Shown here piece after piece: positions 26,996-35,497 of a DNA stretch of 64,000 nucleotides (positions within the stretch are counted from its first letter, which is position 1; each line of letters opens with the position of its first letter). The position numbers and the translations under genes were made by a program. The notes under the pieces are model-generated. The model had not been told where the DNA came from and did not search any database. It was given only the letters and a program-made list of their open reading frames with translations. Origin of the DNA: Nocardia sp. NBC_00403 (GTDB lineage: Bacteria > Actinomycetota > Actinomycetes > Mycobacteriales > Mycobacteriaceae); contig NZ_CP107939.1 in NCBI RefSeq assembly GCF_036046055.1, forward strand, positions 4,712,001-4,776,000, written 5' to 3'.

Positions 26996-28021
26996 TCATT
27001 CATAGGTGATCCGGACCGAGTCGGTGACCGGCACCGCCTGGCAGGCCAGCACGTAGCCCTCGGCCAGGTCTTGTTGTTCCAGTACGTCGTTGCGTAGCAG
27101 CTTCACTTCACCGTCGACGACCCGGCACACACAGGCGCTGCAGGCGCCCTCGCGGCAGGAGTAGGGGGCTGCCACACCACGCGAGAGCAGCACGTCGAGC
27201 AGCACGCTGCTGCGCGGCCATGCGAATTCGGTTGTTTCGCCGTCGAACTCGACCTCGACGGTGGCGCAGTCCGCGGTATCGGGCACCTCGATCGGAGCCT
27301 GCGCGAAGGGATCGCCCGACAGCGAGACGAACTTCTCGACGTGCACCCGGTCCCGGTCGACGCCGAGATCGCGGGCCGCGGCGAGCACCGCGTCCATGAA
27401 AGCGCCCGGGCCGCACACGAAGATCTCCCGGTCCGACCACGGCGCGATGAGGTCGGACAGGTAGCGCGCCGCAGGCAAGCCCTGCACCGACTCCAGCCAG
27501 TGCAGCACCACAAGGCGCTGCGGATAGGCGGCGGTGAGCGCGCGCAGTTCATCGGCGAAGATCACCGACTCCTCGTCACGATTGGCATAGATCAGCGTGC
27601 AGCGCCCATTGCCCTGTGCCAGTGCGGATTTCAGGATGGACAGCACAGGGGTTATGCCGCTGCCCGCCGCGAAGAGCAACAGATCGGCGTCCAGCGATTC
27701 GGGGGTGAATACGCCCGCAGGAGGCAGACTGTCGATGCTCATGCCCGCTGTGACGTTGTCGCACAACCAGTTCGACCCGTAACCGTCGACGGTTCTCTTG
27801 ACAGTGACCTTCAGCGGCCCGTCCTCGTGCGGCGCGCTGGACAGCGAATACGAGCGAGCCACCGAGCCCGTTCGGTCACTGGGGATCCGCAAGGTCAGGA
27901 ACTGGCCGGGTCGGTAGGGCAGCGGCACCCCGGATTCGGCGACCAGCTCCAGCGACATCGCATCGCGCGTCTCCGCGACGACCCTGACCACGCGCAATGC
28001 CACCGCGACACCGGGATTCAC
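26996..28021 (-). CDS. kshB: KshB-like ferredoxin reductase (3-ketosteroid 9-alpha-hydroxylase)
   Basis: 341 residues from a GTG at 28021 that overlaps the stop of the upstream gene as GTGA, which indicates coupled translation. Order: flavin-binding RPGQFLTLRIP and ARSYSLSSAP, NAD-binding FAAGSGITPVLSIL and FVCGPGAFMDAVL, then a C-terminal plant-type [2Fe-2S] ferredoxin domain (PYSCREGACSACVCRV with a final Cys in YVLACQA). This layout matches KshB, which passes electrons from NADH to KshA. It is encoded two genes after kshA. Confidence 0.92.
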   Translation of the reverse strand: MNPGVAVALRVVRVVAETRDAMSLELVAESGVPLPYRPGQFLTLRIPSDRTGSVARSYSLSSAPHEDGPLKVTVKRTVDGYGSNWLCDNVTAGMSIDSLPPAGVFTPESLDADLLLFAAGSGITPVLSILKSALAQGNGRCTLIYANRDEESVIFADELRALTAAYPQRLVVLHWLESVQGLPAARYLSDLIAPWSDREIFVCGPGAFMDAVLAAARDLGVDRDRVHVEKFVSLSGDPFAQAPIEVPDTADCATVEVEFDGETTEFAWPRSSVLLDVLLSRGVAAPYSCREGACSACVCRVVDGEVKLLRNDVLEQQDLAEGYVLACQAVPVTDSVRITYE

Positions 28022-28245
28022 AGCAGGTCCCGATCTCGGGTGCTCAGGCCGACGGCGCCCGCAGTGACGGCGTTCTCGATGCACGCACGCAGCGCGGTGC
28101 AGCCACGGACCGGGCCGCCGCCGTTGTCATCGAGTTCCGTGCAATGCCTCGCGGCAGCCGCGCTCCACTGCACGCTGGTGTGCGCGGGGCTGAATTTGAC
28201 TACCTGGACCCGGATTCCACAGGTCTGGCAGGTGACGGAGTCCAT
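28018..28245 (-). CDS. Small Cys-rich protein between kshA and kshB
   Basis: 75 residues from the ATG at 28245, 11 bp after kshA. Cysteines at about 6 and 9 (TCQTCG), 35 (RHCTE), 49 and 55 (GCTALRAC) plus His 34 could bind a metal or Fe-S cluster. The stop overlaps kshB as GTGA. It is not a standard 2Fe-2S or 4Fe-4S ferredoxin. Its place in the operon suggests a role with the Ksh hydroxylase. I do not recognise a named family. Confidence 0.7.
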   Translation of the reverse strand: MDSVTCQTCGIRVQVVKFSPAHTSVQWSAAAARHCTELDDNGGGPVRGCTALRACIENAVTAGAVGLSTRDRDLL

Positions 28246-28256
28246 GGCCGTGCCGT

Positions 28257-29399
28257 TCAGACGCCGCGCTTGGCGGCCAGGTTCTCGGCGACCTCCGCCT
28301 CCCACGCGGAAACCGCGCGGGTGGTGTCGACCTCGAACTCGAAGCGATCGGTCATCTTGTCCTCGACCTCGGCGGCGTCCCGGTAGAACTGCTCATACCA
28401 GCGCCGCAGCTGGTAAACCGGCCCGTCCTCCTCGCACAACAGCGGATTGTCGATGCGGGTCTTGCGCTTCCAGATCGCGACATCCTGTTCGAAGCCGCGA
28501 CCGAGCCCGTTCGCGAAACGCACCGCCATCGCGTCGGCCTCTTCCGGCGAGAGACCGGGCCGCTTCTTGACGATCGCGCCGTATTGCAGCACGAACTTGG
28601 TGGGCGAGACCGGGTAGTGGCAGTTGATGAGCACCGATTCGACGGTCTGGCCGTTGGACTCGTTGACCAGATTGTCGATCATGTAGGACGGCCCGTAGTA
28701 GTGCGCCTCGGATTGCAGCATGTTCTTGCCACCCGCCTCTTTGGCGATCTCGCCCTGCACATCCTCGCGGCCGATCGAGGTCATGTACTGACTGGCGATG
28801 TGGCCTTCGAAGACGTTCTTGAAGTAGGTGGGGAAGGCGAAGTGCACGTAGAAGAAGTGCGCCATGTCGACCACGTTGTCGATCACCTCGCGGCAGTTCG
28901 CGCCGTCGATGACGATCTCGTTCCAGGTCCAGTCGCTCCACTCGTCGCTGAACGCACCGTCGATGCGGGGGATGGTGACGTCCTCGGGCGGCGGGTTGCC
29001 CTCGGGGTCGTTCCACACGAATAGCTGCTTGTTCTGCTCGAGGGTCACCCAGGACTTGGTGCGGGCCAGCGGCGGCACCCGGCGGCCGTAAGGAATTGCG
29101 GCGCATCGCCCGTTGCCCTTCCAGCGCCAGTCGTGGAACGGACACGCGAGGGTGTCGCCCTTGATGGTGCCGTCGCCGAGGTTGCCGCCCATGTGCCTGC
29201 AGTATGCGTCGAGCACGCTGAGGGTGCCGTCGGTAGCCGCGAAGACCACGAGTTCGGTGCCGAACGCGGTGATGGTGTGTGGCTTTCCGTCGCGGAAGCG
29301 ATCGGCGATGCCGAGGCAGTGCCAGCCGCGCGCGTAACGGGCGGGTGGTGCTCCGGTATCGATCACGCGCACCTGGTCGTCGGTGTTCGCGAGGCTCAT
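28257..29399 (-). CDS. kshA: KshA-like Rieske oxygenase (3-ketosteroid 9-alpha-hydroxylase)
   Basis: 380 residues from the ATG at 29399 with GGAGGA upstream. The Rieske cluster site is CRH (Cys67, His69) and CPFHD (Cys86, His89). The mononuclear iron site is NVVDMAHFFYVHF (His181, His186) with Asp about 306 in GFEQDVAIW. This spacing and the AHFFYVHFAFPTYFKNVFEG stretch are characteristic of KshA, which hydroxylates C9 of 3-ketosteroids and starts B-ring opening. Electrons come from KshB, two genes downstream. The substrate may be a bile acid or other steroid rather than cholesterol. Confidence 0.93.
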   Translation of the reverse strand: MSLANTDDQVRVIDTGAPPARYARGWHCLGIADRFRDGKPHTITAFGTELVVFAATDGTLSVLDAYCRHMGGNLGDGTIKGDTLACPFHDWRWKGNGRCAAIPYGRRVPPLARTKSWVTLEQNKQLFVWNDPEGNPPPEDVTIPRIDGAFSDEWSDWTWNEIVIDGANCREVIDNVVDMAHFFYVHFAFPTYFKNVFEGHIASQYMTSIGREDVQGEIAKEAGGKNMLQSEAHYYGPSYMIDNLVNESNGQTVESVLINCHYPVSPTKFVLQYGAIVKKRPGLSPEEADAMAVRFANGLGRGFEQDVAIWKRKTRIDNPLLCEEDGPVYQLRRWYEQFYRDAAEVEDKMTDRFEFEVDTTRAVSAWEAEVAENLAAKRGV

Positions 29400-29571
29400 G
29401 ATGTCGGTTCCTCCACGGTCGTCGTTGTTTCGATAGTTCGGCGGGTCGGCCGTCGCCGAAAGGCGTGGTCCCACTGATCGGGAGCTTCGGCCCGAGACTG
29501 TCCCGCGGCGCTCAGACACTGGTAAGCGGCTGATCGAGTCGGTTTGCGTCGCATTCGCTCGGTCCGGTGCG

Positions 29572-30066
29572 CTATGGACCGACCGCCTCCGCGGTGCTCA
29601 TCAGGCGCTCGAATCCGGAGCGATAGAACAGCAGCGGACCCGCGTCGCGGCCCTCGCCGAGCTCGGTCACGTTGCCGATGACGATCGTGTGGTCACCGCC
29701 GTCCAGTTCGCCGGCCAGCGTGCAATCGATCCAGGCGATGGTGCCTGCCAGCAGGGGCGAGCCGTTGGGCGACGGGCTCCACTCGAGACCGGCGAATTTG
29801 TCGGGTCCGCTGCGGCCGAGCTGCTTGCAGAGGTCCTGCTGGTCGGCGGCGAGGACATTGACGCAGAACCGTTCGGCGGCGCGGATCCGCGGCCAGGTGG
29901 TCGAGGAGCGGGCGGGGAACAATGCCACCGCGGGCGGATCCAGCGACAGTGCGGAGAAGGACTGGCAGGCGAACCCGATCGGTTCGTCGCCGTCGAGTGC
30001 GGTGATCGCGGTGACTCCGGTGCAGAACCGGCCGAGGACGGCCTTGAAGTCTAGGGCGACGGCCAT
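29572..30066 (-). CDS. HsaB-like flavin reductase
   Basis: 164 residues starting ALDFKAVLGRFCTGVTAITAL, then GFACQSFSALSLDPPAVALFPARSSTTWPRI, FCVNVLAADQQDLCKQLG and DHTIVIGNVTEL, the standard flavin reductase domain of two-component monooxygenases such as HsaB. It supplies reduced FMN or FAD to a partner oxygenase. No HsaA-type oxygenase is nearby, so the two luciferase-like enzymes are candidates. It starts divergently from the IclR gene and is followed by kshA after 172 bp. Confidence 0.9.
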   Translation of the reverse strand: MAVALDFKAVLGRFCTGVTAITALDGDEPIGFACQSFSALSLDPPAVALFPARSSTTWPRIRAAERFCVNVLAADQQDLCKQLGRSGPDKFAGLEWSPSPNGSPLLAGTIAWIDCTLAGELDGGDHTIVIGNVTELGEGRDAGPLLFYRSGFERLMSTAEAVGP

Positions 30067-30080
30067 GGTGCTCCTAGTTT

Positions 30081-30097
30081 CGACTAGAAATATTCCG
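30081..30097 (-). promoter_or_regulatory. Partial copy of the PadR-regulon motif before hsaB
   Basis: On the minus strand the leader of the flavin reductase reads CGGAATATTTCTAGTCG, sharing CGG and ATATTTCTA with the site before the luciferase-like gene at 9837-9850. It ends 14 bases before the start codon. The match is shorter than at the other sites. Confidence 0.4.
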
Positions 30098-30264
30098 TTT
30101 CGTCATGAAGGTAAGCGGCCGCCTCGTATGCCTGTCAATAACCGATTCCGGCTACCGAGAAGATCCGTAGCGATCTACGTAGTTTCCGGGATTCCCTCTC
30201 GCCATCGCGGCGGCAATGTGATTGGGGACACAAGTTGGTGTGCCGAAAACGCACATGCCTAATC

Positions 30265-30276
30265 GAAATACTTCTA
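30265..30276 (+). promoter_or_regulatory. Weak match to the PadR-regulon motif before iclR
   Basis: GAAATACTTCTA differs by one base from GAAATATTTCTA at 9840-9850 and is followed by GCTGTAT, loosely like the GGCATAT of that site. It is 31 bases upstream of the IclR start. It may be chance. Confidence 0.25.
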
Positions 30277-30307
30277 AGCTGTATGAGCTACACAATGGAG
30301 GTGAGCC

Positions 30308-31153
30308 ATGACGGTCGAGGTGATGACCCACCCCGAGTCCGAAGAGCTGTGGTCGGGAGCGGGCCCCACGACAGCGCGGACCAACAATCAACCGCCGGTC
30401 TCGATGATCGAGCGAATGACCCTGATCCTAGACGCTTTCGACGGTTCGACGCCGGTCCTGACGCTGCTCGGGCTGGCCGAGCGCACCGGACTGCCCCGCT
30501 CGACCGTGCATCGCATCCTGGATCAGATGATTCGGCTGCGCTGGCTGGCGCACGCCCCCGGCGGCTACCGGCTCGGGCTGCGGCCGTTCGAACTCGGCGG
30601 ACTCGCCGCCGACCACAACGAGATTCGTGACGTGGTGAGCCCCCTGCTGCATGATCTCGCGCAGCGCACCGGCATGGTCGGGCACCTCGGTGTGCTCGAC
30701 GGCCGCGAGGTGCTCTACCTGGACAAGGCCGGTGGGCGCAGTACCGCGGGCATCCCGACTCGTCTCGGCGGCCGGATGCCCGCGCACAGCACCGGCCTCG
30801 GCAAGGCCCTGCTCGCGACGCTGGAACCGAGCATTGTGGAAGCGTCCTTCCGCGACCGCCTGCCTCAGCTGACCCCACGCACCATCTGCGACAGAGCGGA
30901 ATTGCACCGCGAACTGACCCGCATCAGGCACCGCCAAGGCGTCGCCGTCGACAACGAGGAGTCCGTCACCGGCATCGCCTGCGTCGCGGTCCCCATCCGC
31001 GGCCGCGGCGCCGCCGTCGGCGCACTGTCCCTGTCGGGCCAGATCGGCGCCGACCGCCCCGCCCTCGACACCGCCCGCCTGGCGCGGGTCCTTGTCGAGG
31101 TTTCCCACGAAGCCGCCCGCGCCCTCTTCCCACGCCACGCCCGCTGGCGCTGA
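30308..31153 (+). CDS. IclR-family regulator divergent from the Ksh operon
   Basis: 281 residues from the ATG at 30308 with GGAGGTGA upstream. Winged helix at about 35-90 (MIERMTLILDAF, LLGLAERTGLPRSTVHRIL) and an effector domain carrying the canonical AHSTGLGKALLA and DNEESVTGIACVAVPI motifs. It is divergent from hsaB-kshA and is the obvious local regulator of that operon, responding to a pathway metabolite. Confidence 0.92.
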   Translation: MTVEVMTHPESEELWSGAGPTTARTNNQPPVSMIERMTLILDAFDGSTPVLTLLGLAERTGLPRSTVHRILDQMIRLRWLAHAPGGYRLGLRPFELGGLAADHNEIRDVVSPLLHDLAQRTGMVGHLGVLDGREVLYLDKAGGRSTAGIPTRLGGRMPAHSTGLGKALLATLEPSIVEASFRDRLPQLTPRTICDRAELHRELTRIRHRQGVAVDNEESVTGIACVAVPIRGRGAAVGALSLSGQIGADRPALDTARLARVLVEVSHEAARALFPRHARWR

Positions 31154-31226
31154 GCACACCTGCCGGATCGACCCACCCGGCCGACCCCACGAAACCCGCC
31201 CCAGAACACCGGCGCCGCGCTATCGA

Positions 31227-31278
31227 CGGTAGTGAAATGGTTGCTCTGCCTTCGGGCGGAACCACCATTTCACTACCG
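31227..31278. repeat. 15-bp perfect inverted repeat
   Basis: CGGTAGTGAAATGGT at 31227-31241 is the exact reverse complement of 31264-31278, with a 22-base loop that itself contains a small GC stem. It lies 70 bp after the IclR gene and could be its terminator or the end of a dispersed repeat. Confidence 0.6.
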
Positions 31279-31349
31279 CCGTTGCCGACAGTGCCTGGAA
31301 GGCAACCACAGCCAGTCTTCACGCTGGAAGTTGTTGCCTGTCTGCACAG

Positions 31350-31733
31350 GCTGCGGAAGAGGAAGTCGGGTACGGCACACGACGTGCCCAGCACTGCTCG
31401 GAACACCGCTGGGAGGTGCGTTTGCTTGTCGATCCGGGGCACGTTACCCAGCTTCGGCTCACCAATTCATGGTGCTGTCCTTGTGAGCTCGCTTATCGAA
31501 CCGAGGCACGCCACCCAGCTTCGGCTCGCCGGTACACAGAGCGGTATGGCTCGACGTCCGCACCGGGGCGCCCCATCTAGGATCTCCGGAGCAGTTCACG
31601 GCGATGTTCTGGGAGGGCGGGCTCGACCTTTCGAACCCCAGGGTGTGCTGTCCAGTTTCGGCTGCCCTCCAAGGGTTTCGCCGGGGCAGTGCTGGGCACG
31701 TCAGGTGGGGTACCCGGCTTTCTCTTCCGCAGC
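31350..31733. repeat. Cluster of imperfect inverted and direct repeats
   Basis: The 48-bp segment 31350-31397 matches the reverse complement of 31686-31733 at 42 of 48 positions. A 40-bp segment at 31424-31463 recurs directly at 31491-31530 with 34 of 40 matches. Translated pieces repeat the peptide RKRKSGT..DVPSTA on both strands. No intact gene is present. This looks like copies of a dispersed nocardial repeat element rather than an insertion sequence, because no transposase is visible. Confidence 0.6.
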
Positions 31734-32010
31734 TTTGTGAGGCAGGCACACGGCTTCCGGCGTGCGGGCTGGCTGTGATGGCGTTCTCGGACCTTCCTGA
31801 CCCCAGTATCCGATCGGTCACTACCCGGTCTCGATAGCCGCCACACTCGTGTCGATCAATACCCCGTGTGGTCCAGGAGCCCGCCGGACCCACCACCCCG
31901 TGCGACAACCGAACACCCCGTGGCAGTACCACACAGGGTGTTGGGTGGGGTGGGTAGGGAGATGGCGGGCTGCCGAGGGGCGGCTGCCATCTCCCTGTTT
32001 CCGGCGGGGA
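31734..32010. other. Non-coding region 3' of the MFS gene
   Basis: This is the right half of the roughly 860-bp gap between the IclR gene and the MFS exporter. It contains short CACCCCGTG-type iterations and one stem-loop. No convincing gene is seen. Confidence 0.4.
31912..31942 (-). terminator. Stem-loop downstream of the MFS exporter
   Basis: AACACCC (31912-31918) and GGGTGTT (31936-31942), with inner GTGG and CCAC, form a hairpin about 70 bp beyond the MFS stop codon on the minus strand. Confidence 0.5.
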
Positions 32011-33645
32011 TCAGTAGGCGGTGCCGCCGGTGGCGGGGGTGCGGCCGTGGCGCATGACCAGGGCGATGATCAAGGCAATTGCCGATGCTCCCGCGGCGAA
32101 CCAGAAGCCCATTTCGTAGCCGTGGTCGGCGAAGACCTGGGGGATGACACTGCCCTGTGGGGGTTGGCCCGCGACGCTGACCTGGGCGGTAATGGGGCTG
32201 GCGTTGAGGTAGGCGGTGACGATGGCCAGGCCGATGGCCACGCCCATGGATTGCATGACGCCGAGCATGCCGAGGCTGATGCCCTGTTGTTCCTGAGGGA
32301 CGGCTTCGACCATCAGGATGGGCATGGAGGCGTAGTAGAAGCCGAAGCCGATGCCGAATGCCGCACTTACCCAGAGGAATACGACCCAGGTGTGGGGGAG
32401 GACCGCGTAGCAGACGCCCGCGCTCGCGAACAGGACGAGGGAGAAGACCAAGGGGATGCGGGCGCCGATCTTGCGGGCCAGTGCGCCTGCGGCGGCGCCG
32501 CAGATCATGGCGAGCACGGCTTGCAGCAGGGCGATGCGGACCGCGAATTCGAGGAGGGTGAAACCGTTTCCGTAGCTGTAGCCGGGGTCGAGGGCGACCT
32601 GAACTGCGGCGGCGGGCATGGGCTGGCCGGTTTGCTGCTGGATCTGGGCGAGGGTCGCCTGCTGGACGCCTGCCGCGACAGTGTCGGAGTTCGGGGTCTG
32701 TGTCATGTAGCCGAGCGCGTAGGACTGGACGCCGATGAGGAACGAGGCGAACAGCGCACCGCCGAGTACCAGCGTGACTCGGGGATGGAACAGCAATTTC
32801 ATATCCATGATCGGGCGGGCGACATTGAGCTCGACCACCACGAACACCACCAGCAGCGCAATGCCGCCGAACAACCAGGCCAGCGTCAGCGGCTTGCTCC
32901 ATCCCCAATCCTGACCCTTGTCGAGGTAGATCAGGGTGAGTCCGGCGCCCGCCGAGAGCAGGACGGCGCCGAGCACATCGATGCGCTCCTTGACCCGCAG
33001 CTTGGACTCGGGCACGACCAACCACACCAGTGGAAGCACCAGCAGGGTGAATCCGGCGAGCACCCAGAAGATGGCACGCCAGCTGTAGTTGTCGACGAGA
33101 TAGCCGCCGAGCAACGGTCCGCCGATCGCGGAGAAGCCGAGGCCGGTGGCGGTGACACCCAAGCCGAGCGGTACATACTTGCGCGGCATCAGATCTCGGA
33201 TCAGGCCATACGCGATCACCGCGGTGGCGATGGCGGTGGCCTGCAGGCCGCGCCCGATGAGGAAGATCGCCCAGCTGTCGGTGACGGCGTCCAGTACGCA
33301 GCCGAGCATGAAGAGCATGCCGCAGACCAGGAACATCCGCTTCTTACCCCAGACATCGCTCATCTTGCCGATGAGTGGGGAGGCAGCAGCGCCGATGAGG
33401 CCGAAGACGATGATGGCCCAGTTGATGTTCGCGCCGACGCTGGGGAAGGTGGGCGCGATCTTCTGCAACGCGGCCGCAACGATGGTGTATTGCATCGGCG
33501 CGACCTCGGTGAACAGCACGATGACCGCGAGGACAGTGAAAATCCTGGCACGCGACGCGCCGTCGAGTCTGCCGGTGTCGGCATCGGATTCGATTATGCT
33601 GCCTGGACTTTCGGCAGTGGTCGGATCTTTGGGAATGGTGGACAT
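32011..33645 (-). CDS. DHA2-type MFS drug/metabolite exporter
   Basis: 544 residues from the ATG at 33645 (GGAG seven bases upstream). About 14 membrane segments and the loop motif GKMSDVWGKKRMFLVCG place it in the DHA2 family of proton-driven exporters. An unusual extra loop at about residues 320-360 (NSDTVAAGVQQATLAQIQQQTG) lies between membrane segments. It stands alone, bounded by repeats on one side and a recombinase remnant on the other. Substrate unknown. Confidence 0.88.
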   Translation of the reverse strand: MSTIPKDPTTAESPGSIIESDADTGRLDGASRARIFTVLAVIVLFTEVAPMQYTIVAAALQKIAPTFPSVGANINWAIIVFGLIGAAASPLIGKMSDVWGKKRMFLVCGMLFMLGCVLDAVTDSWAIFLIGRGLQATAIATAVIAYGLIRDLMPRKYVPLGLGVTATGLGFSAIGGPLLGGYLVDNYSWRAIFWVLAGFTLLVLPLVWLVVPESKLRVKERIDVLGAVLLSAGAGLTLIYLDKGQDWGWSKPLTLAWLFGGIALLVVFVVVELNVARPIMDMKLLFHPRVTLVLGGALFASFLIGVQSYALGYMTQTPNSDTVAAGVQQATLAQIQQQTGQPMPAAAVQVALDPGYSYGNGFTLLEFAVRIALLQAVLAMICGAAAGALARKIGARIPLVFSLVLFASAGVCYAVLPHTWVVFLWVSAAFGIGFGFYYASMPILMVEAVPQEQQGISLGMLGVMQSMGVAIGLAIVTAYLNASPITAQVSVAGQPPQGSVIPQVFADHGYEMGFWFAAGASAIALIIALVMRHGRTPATGGTAY

Positions 33646-33651
33646 GGCCAC

Positions 33652-34078
33652 GCTCCGGTGTTCGGGAACTACGTTCGGGTGCGCAGGAATTGCGTGTTGT
33701 GAAACCTGTCACAAGGTTGGGGAATCCGGACCTGGCGAATCCCACTCAACGAGATGTTTCACCCGTTAGGACACTCGGTTCGCAGCGAACTCGCCGCATC
33801 CGAGTGTCCATAACGTGCTGGATACCGGTGGGTCCTGCCGGTGCGCCCGTCGTTGGGGGATAGTGGATGCCGATTGCTATCGGTCATCAGCGGATGTGGC
33901 TCGCCTGTCAGTGGTGTCTCGGCGTTGCGCCGACCGCCGCCGCGACTACGCATGCAAGCAAACAGCTGCGTGACGCGAAGGGCTGACTTAGTTGATGCGT
34001 TTGTCGAAGAGGTGGTTCTTCGCCGACTCGAGGATCCGGATTTGCTGGGTTCGCTGATCCGGACAGAATGATGACGCT
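33652..34078. other. Gene-poor gap of about 430 bp
   Basis: Upstream part: probable promoter region of the MFS gene. Downstream part: the recombinase-like fragment listed separately. Nothing else is recognised. Confidence 0.4.
33965..34071 (+). pseudogene. C-terminal fragment resembling a serine recombinase
   Basis: The frame ends CVTRRADLVDAFVEEVVLRRL then EDPDLLGSLIRTE and stop. This resembles the segment after the zinc ribbon of large serine recombinases, where a VDxxVxxxVLxRL helix is followed by PDLL. No catalytic resolvase domain is present upstream. It is most likely a relic of a lost integrative element. The match is short, so other explanations remain. Confidence 0.4.
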
Positions 34079-35497
34079 TCAGTCCGAGACTGCATCGAAA
34101 TCGACTAGTGCGGTGTCGGGACGGCGCGCTGCCGGATGCACCTTCTGATGCACGACTCCGGCAATCACGGCGGCAACCGTGACAACTATCGTGAGCATGA
34201 GCGGCGTCCATGATGTGGATGAGAACGCCATTGCGCCGATGATAATCAGCAGTATCGCCGTCACCGAATACGACAGGTAAGGGTAACCCCACATCCTCAC
34301 CGGCAGAGCGGCATTCTCCGAGGCGGATTTCCTGCGGCGCCCGACGATCTGGGTCGCGCAGATGCACAGGTAGACAACAATCGCCACCGCGCCGGAGGAG
34401 CTGAGCAGGAACGTGAATACCGCTCCGGTCGGCAGGAAATAGTTTGCGATGACAGCGAGGAATCCGGCACTGGACGCACCGAGGACCGCGTTGACCGGGA
34501 CACCGCGTCCGGTTACCCGCGTGAGTACACCCGGCCCCTCGCCACGCTGAGACAACGAGAACAACATCCGAGACGACGAGTAGATCCCCGAGTTCAAGCA
34601 TGACAGCACGGCGGTGAGCACGACCAGATTCATGATGGTTTGCGCGCCGGGAATGTGCAGTGTGTTCAATACCGCCGTGTACGGACTCTTGGTGATCTCA
34701 GCGGTATTCCAGGGCATCAACGTAACAACGACTGCGATCGAGCCCACGTAGAAGACGAAGATTCGCCACCCGACGCTGCGCATGCTGCGACGCACCGCGT
34801 CGACCGGATCCTTGGCTTCACCGGCAGCGATCGTCACCAGCTCCGTTCCGAAGTACGAGAAGAATACCGTCAACGCTGCGGGCAGGAGCGGAGCCATCCC
34901 AGCGGGGAACAAGCCTCCGTTGTCGACCCAATTCGAGGCACCCGGGGAGTCCACGTGTGGCAGTAAGCCGCTGACGGCGGCGACGCCGATAGACATGAAT
35001 GCGACAATCGCGGCGACTTTGATCATGGCGAACCAGAACTCGAATCGGGCAAATGAGGTGACCTCCGCCAAGTTGACGCCCGTCAGAACGGCCATGAATC
35101 CCAGCGCCCATAACCACGTCGGAACTCCAGGTACGAGCTGACCAGCGATCGCGGCCCCGGCGATCGCCTCGAATGCGACCGTGACACACCAGTGATACGA
35201 GTACAACCAGCCCACCGCAAGTCCGGCCCACGAACCCAGTTCCCGCGAAGCGTATGTCGAAAACGATCCGGATTCCGGACTGGCTGTCGCCAGTTCGGCG
35301 AGCATCCGCATCACCAGGATGACGACCAGGCCCGTGCCCAGATAGACGAACACGATGCCTGGCCCGGCCGACGAGATCACCTTGCCACTACCGACGAACA
35401 ATCCGGCACCGATGACTCCGCCGATTCCGATCATCGTGAGCTGCCGAGTATTGATGGTGTGCTCGAGTGGCCGAGACGTACGTGACGAAGTTGTCAC
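34079..35497 (-). CDS. APC-family amino acid permease
   Basis: 472 residues from a GTG at 35497 with GAAAGAAGG upstream; it overlaps the MFS stop by GTGA. The start RQLTMIGIGGVIGAGLFVGSG is the signature of amino acid permeases of the APC/AAT type (GABA and aromatic permease branch), with about 12 membrane segments. It should import an amino acid with protons. It is the third gene of an overlapping operon with an MFS protein and a BioF2-like acyltransferase. Confidence 0.9.
   Translation of the reverse strand: MTTSSRTSRPLEHTINTRQLTMIGIGGVIGAGLFVGSGKVISSAGPGIVFVYLGTGLVVILVMRMLAELATASPESGSFSTYASRELGSWAGLAVGWLYSYHWCVTVAFEAIAGAAIAGQLVPGVPTWLWALGFMAVLTGVNLAEVTSFARFEFWFAMIKVAAIVAFMSIGVAAVSGLLPHVDSPGASNWVDNGGLFPAGMAPLLPAALTVFFSYFGTELVTIAAGEAKDPVDAVRRSMRSVGWRIFVFYVGSIAVVVTLMPWNTAEITKSPYTAVLNTLHIPGAQTIMNLVVLTAVLSCLNSGIYSSSRMLFSLSQRGEGPGVLTRVTGRGVPVNAVLGASSAGFLAVIANYFLPTGAVFTFLLSSSGAVAIVVYLCICATQIVGRRRKSASENAALPVRMWGYPYLSYSVTAILLIIIGAMAFSSTSWTPLMLTIVVTVAAVIAGVVHQKVHPAARRPDTALVDFDAVSD

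Noticed and set aside
31227..31733. Insertion sequence or CRISPR array
   Set aside because: There is no transposase, the repeats are few and of unequal spacing, and some are inverted.
31849..33702. Long Asp/Glu/Gly/His-rich frame opposite the MFS exporter
   Set aside because: Antisense shadow of a membrane protein gene; the acidic composition arises from reading hydrophobic codons backwards.
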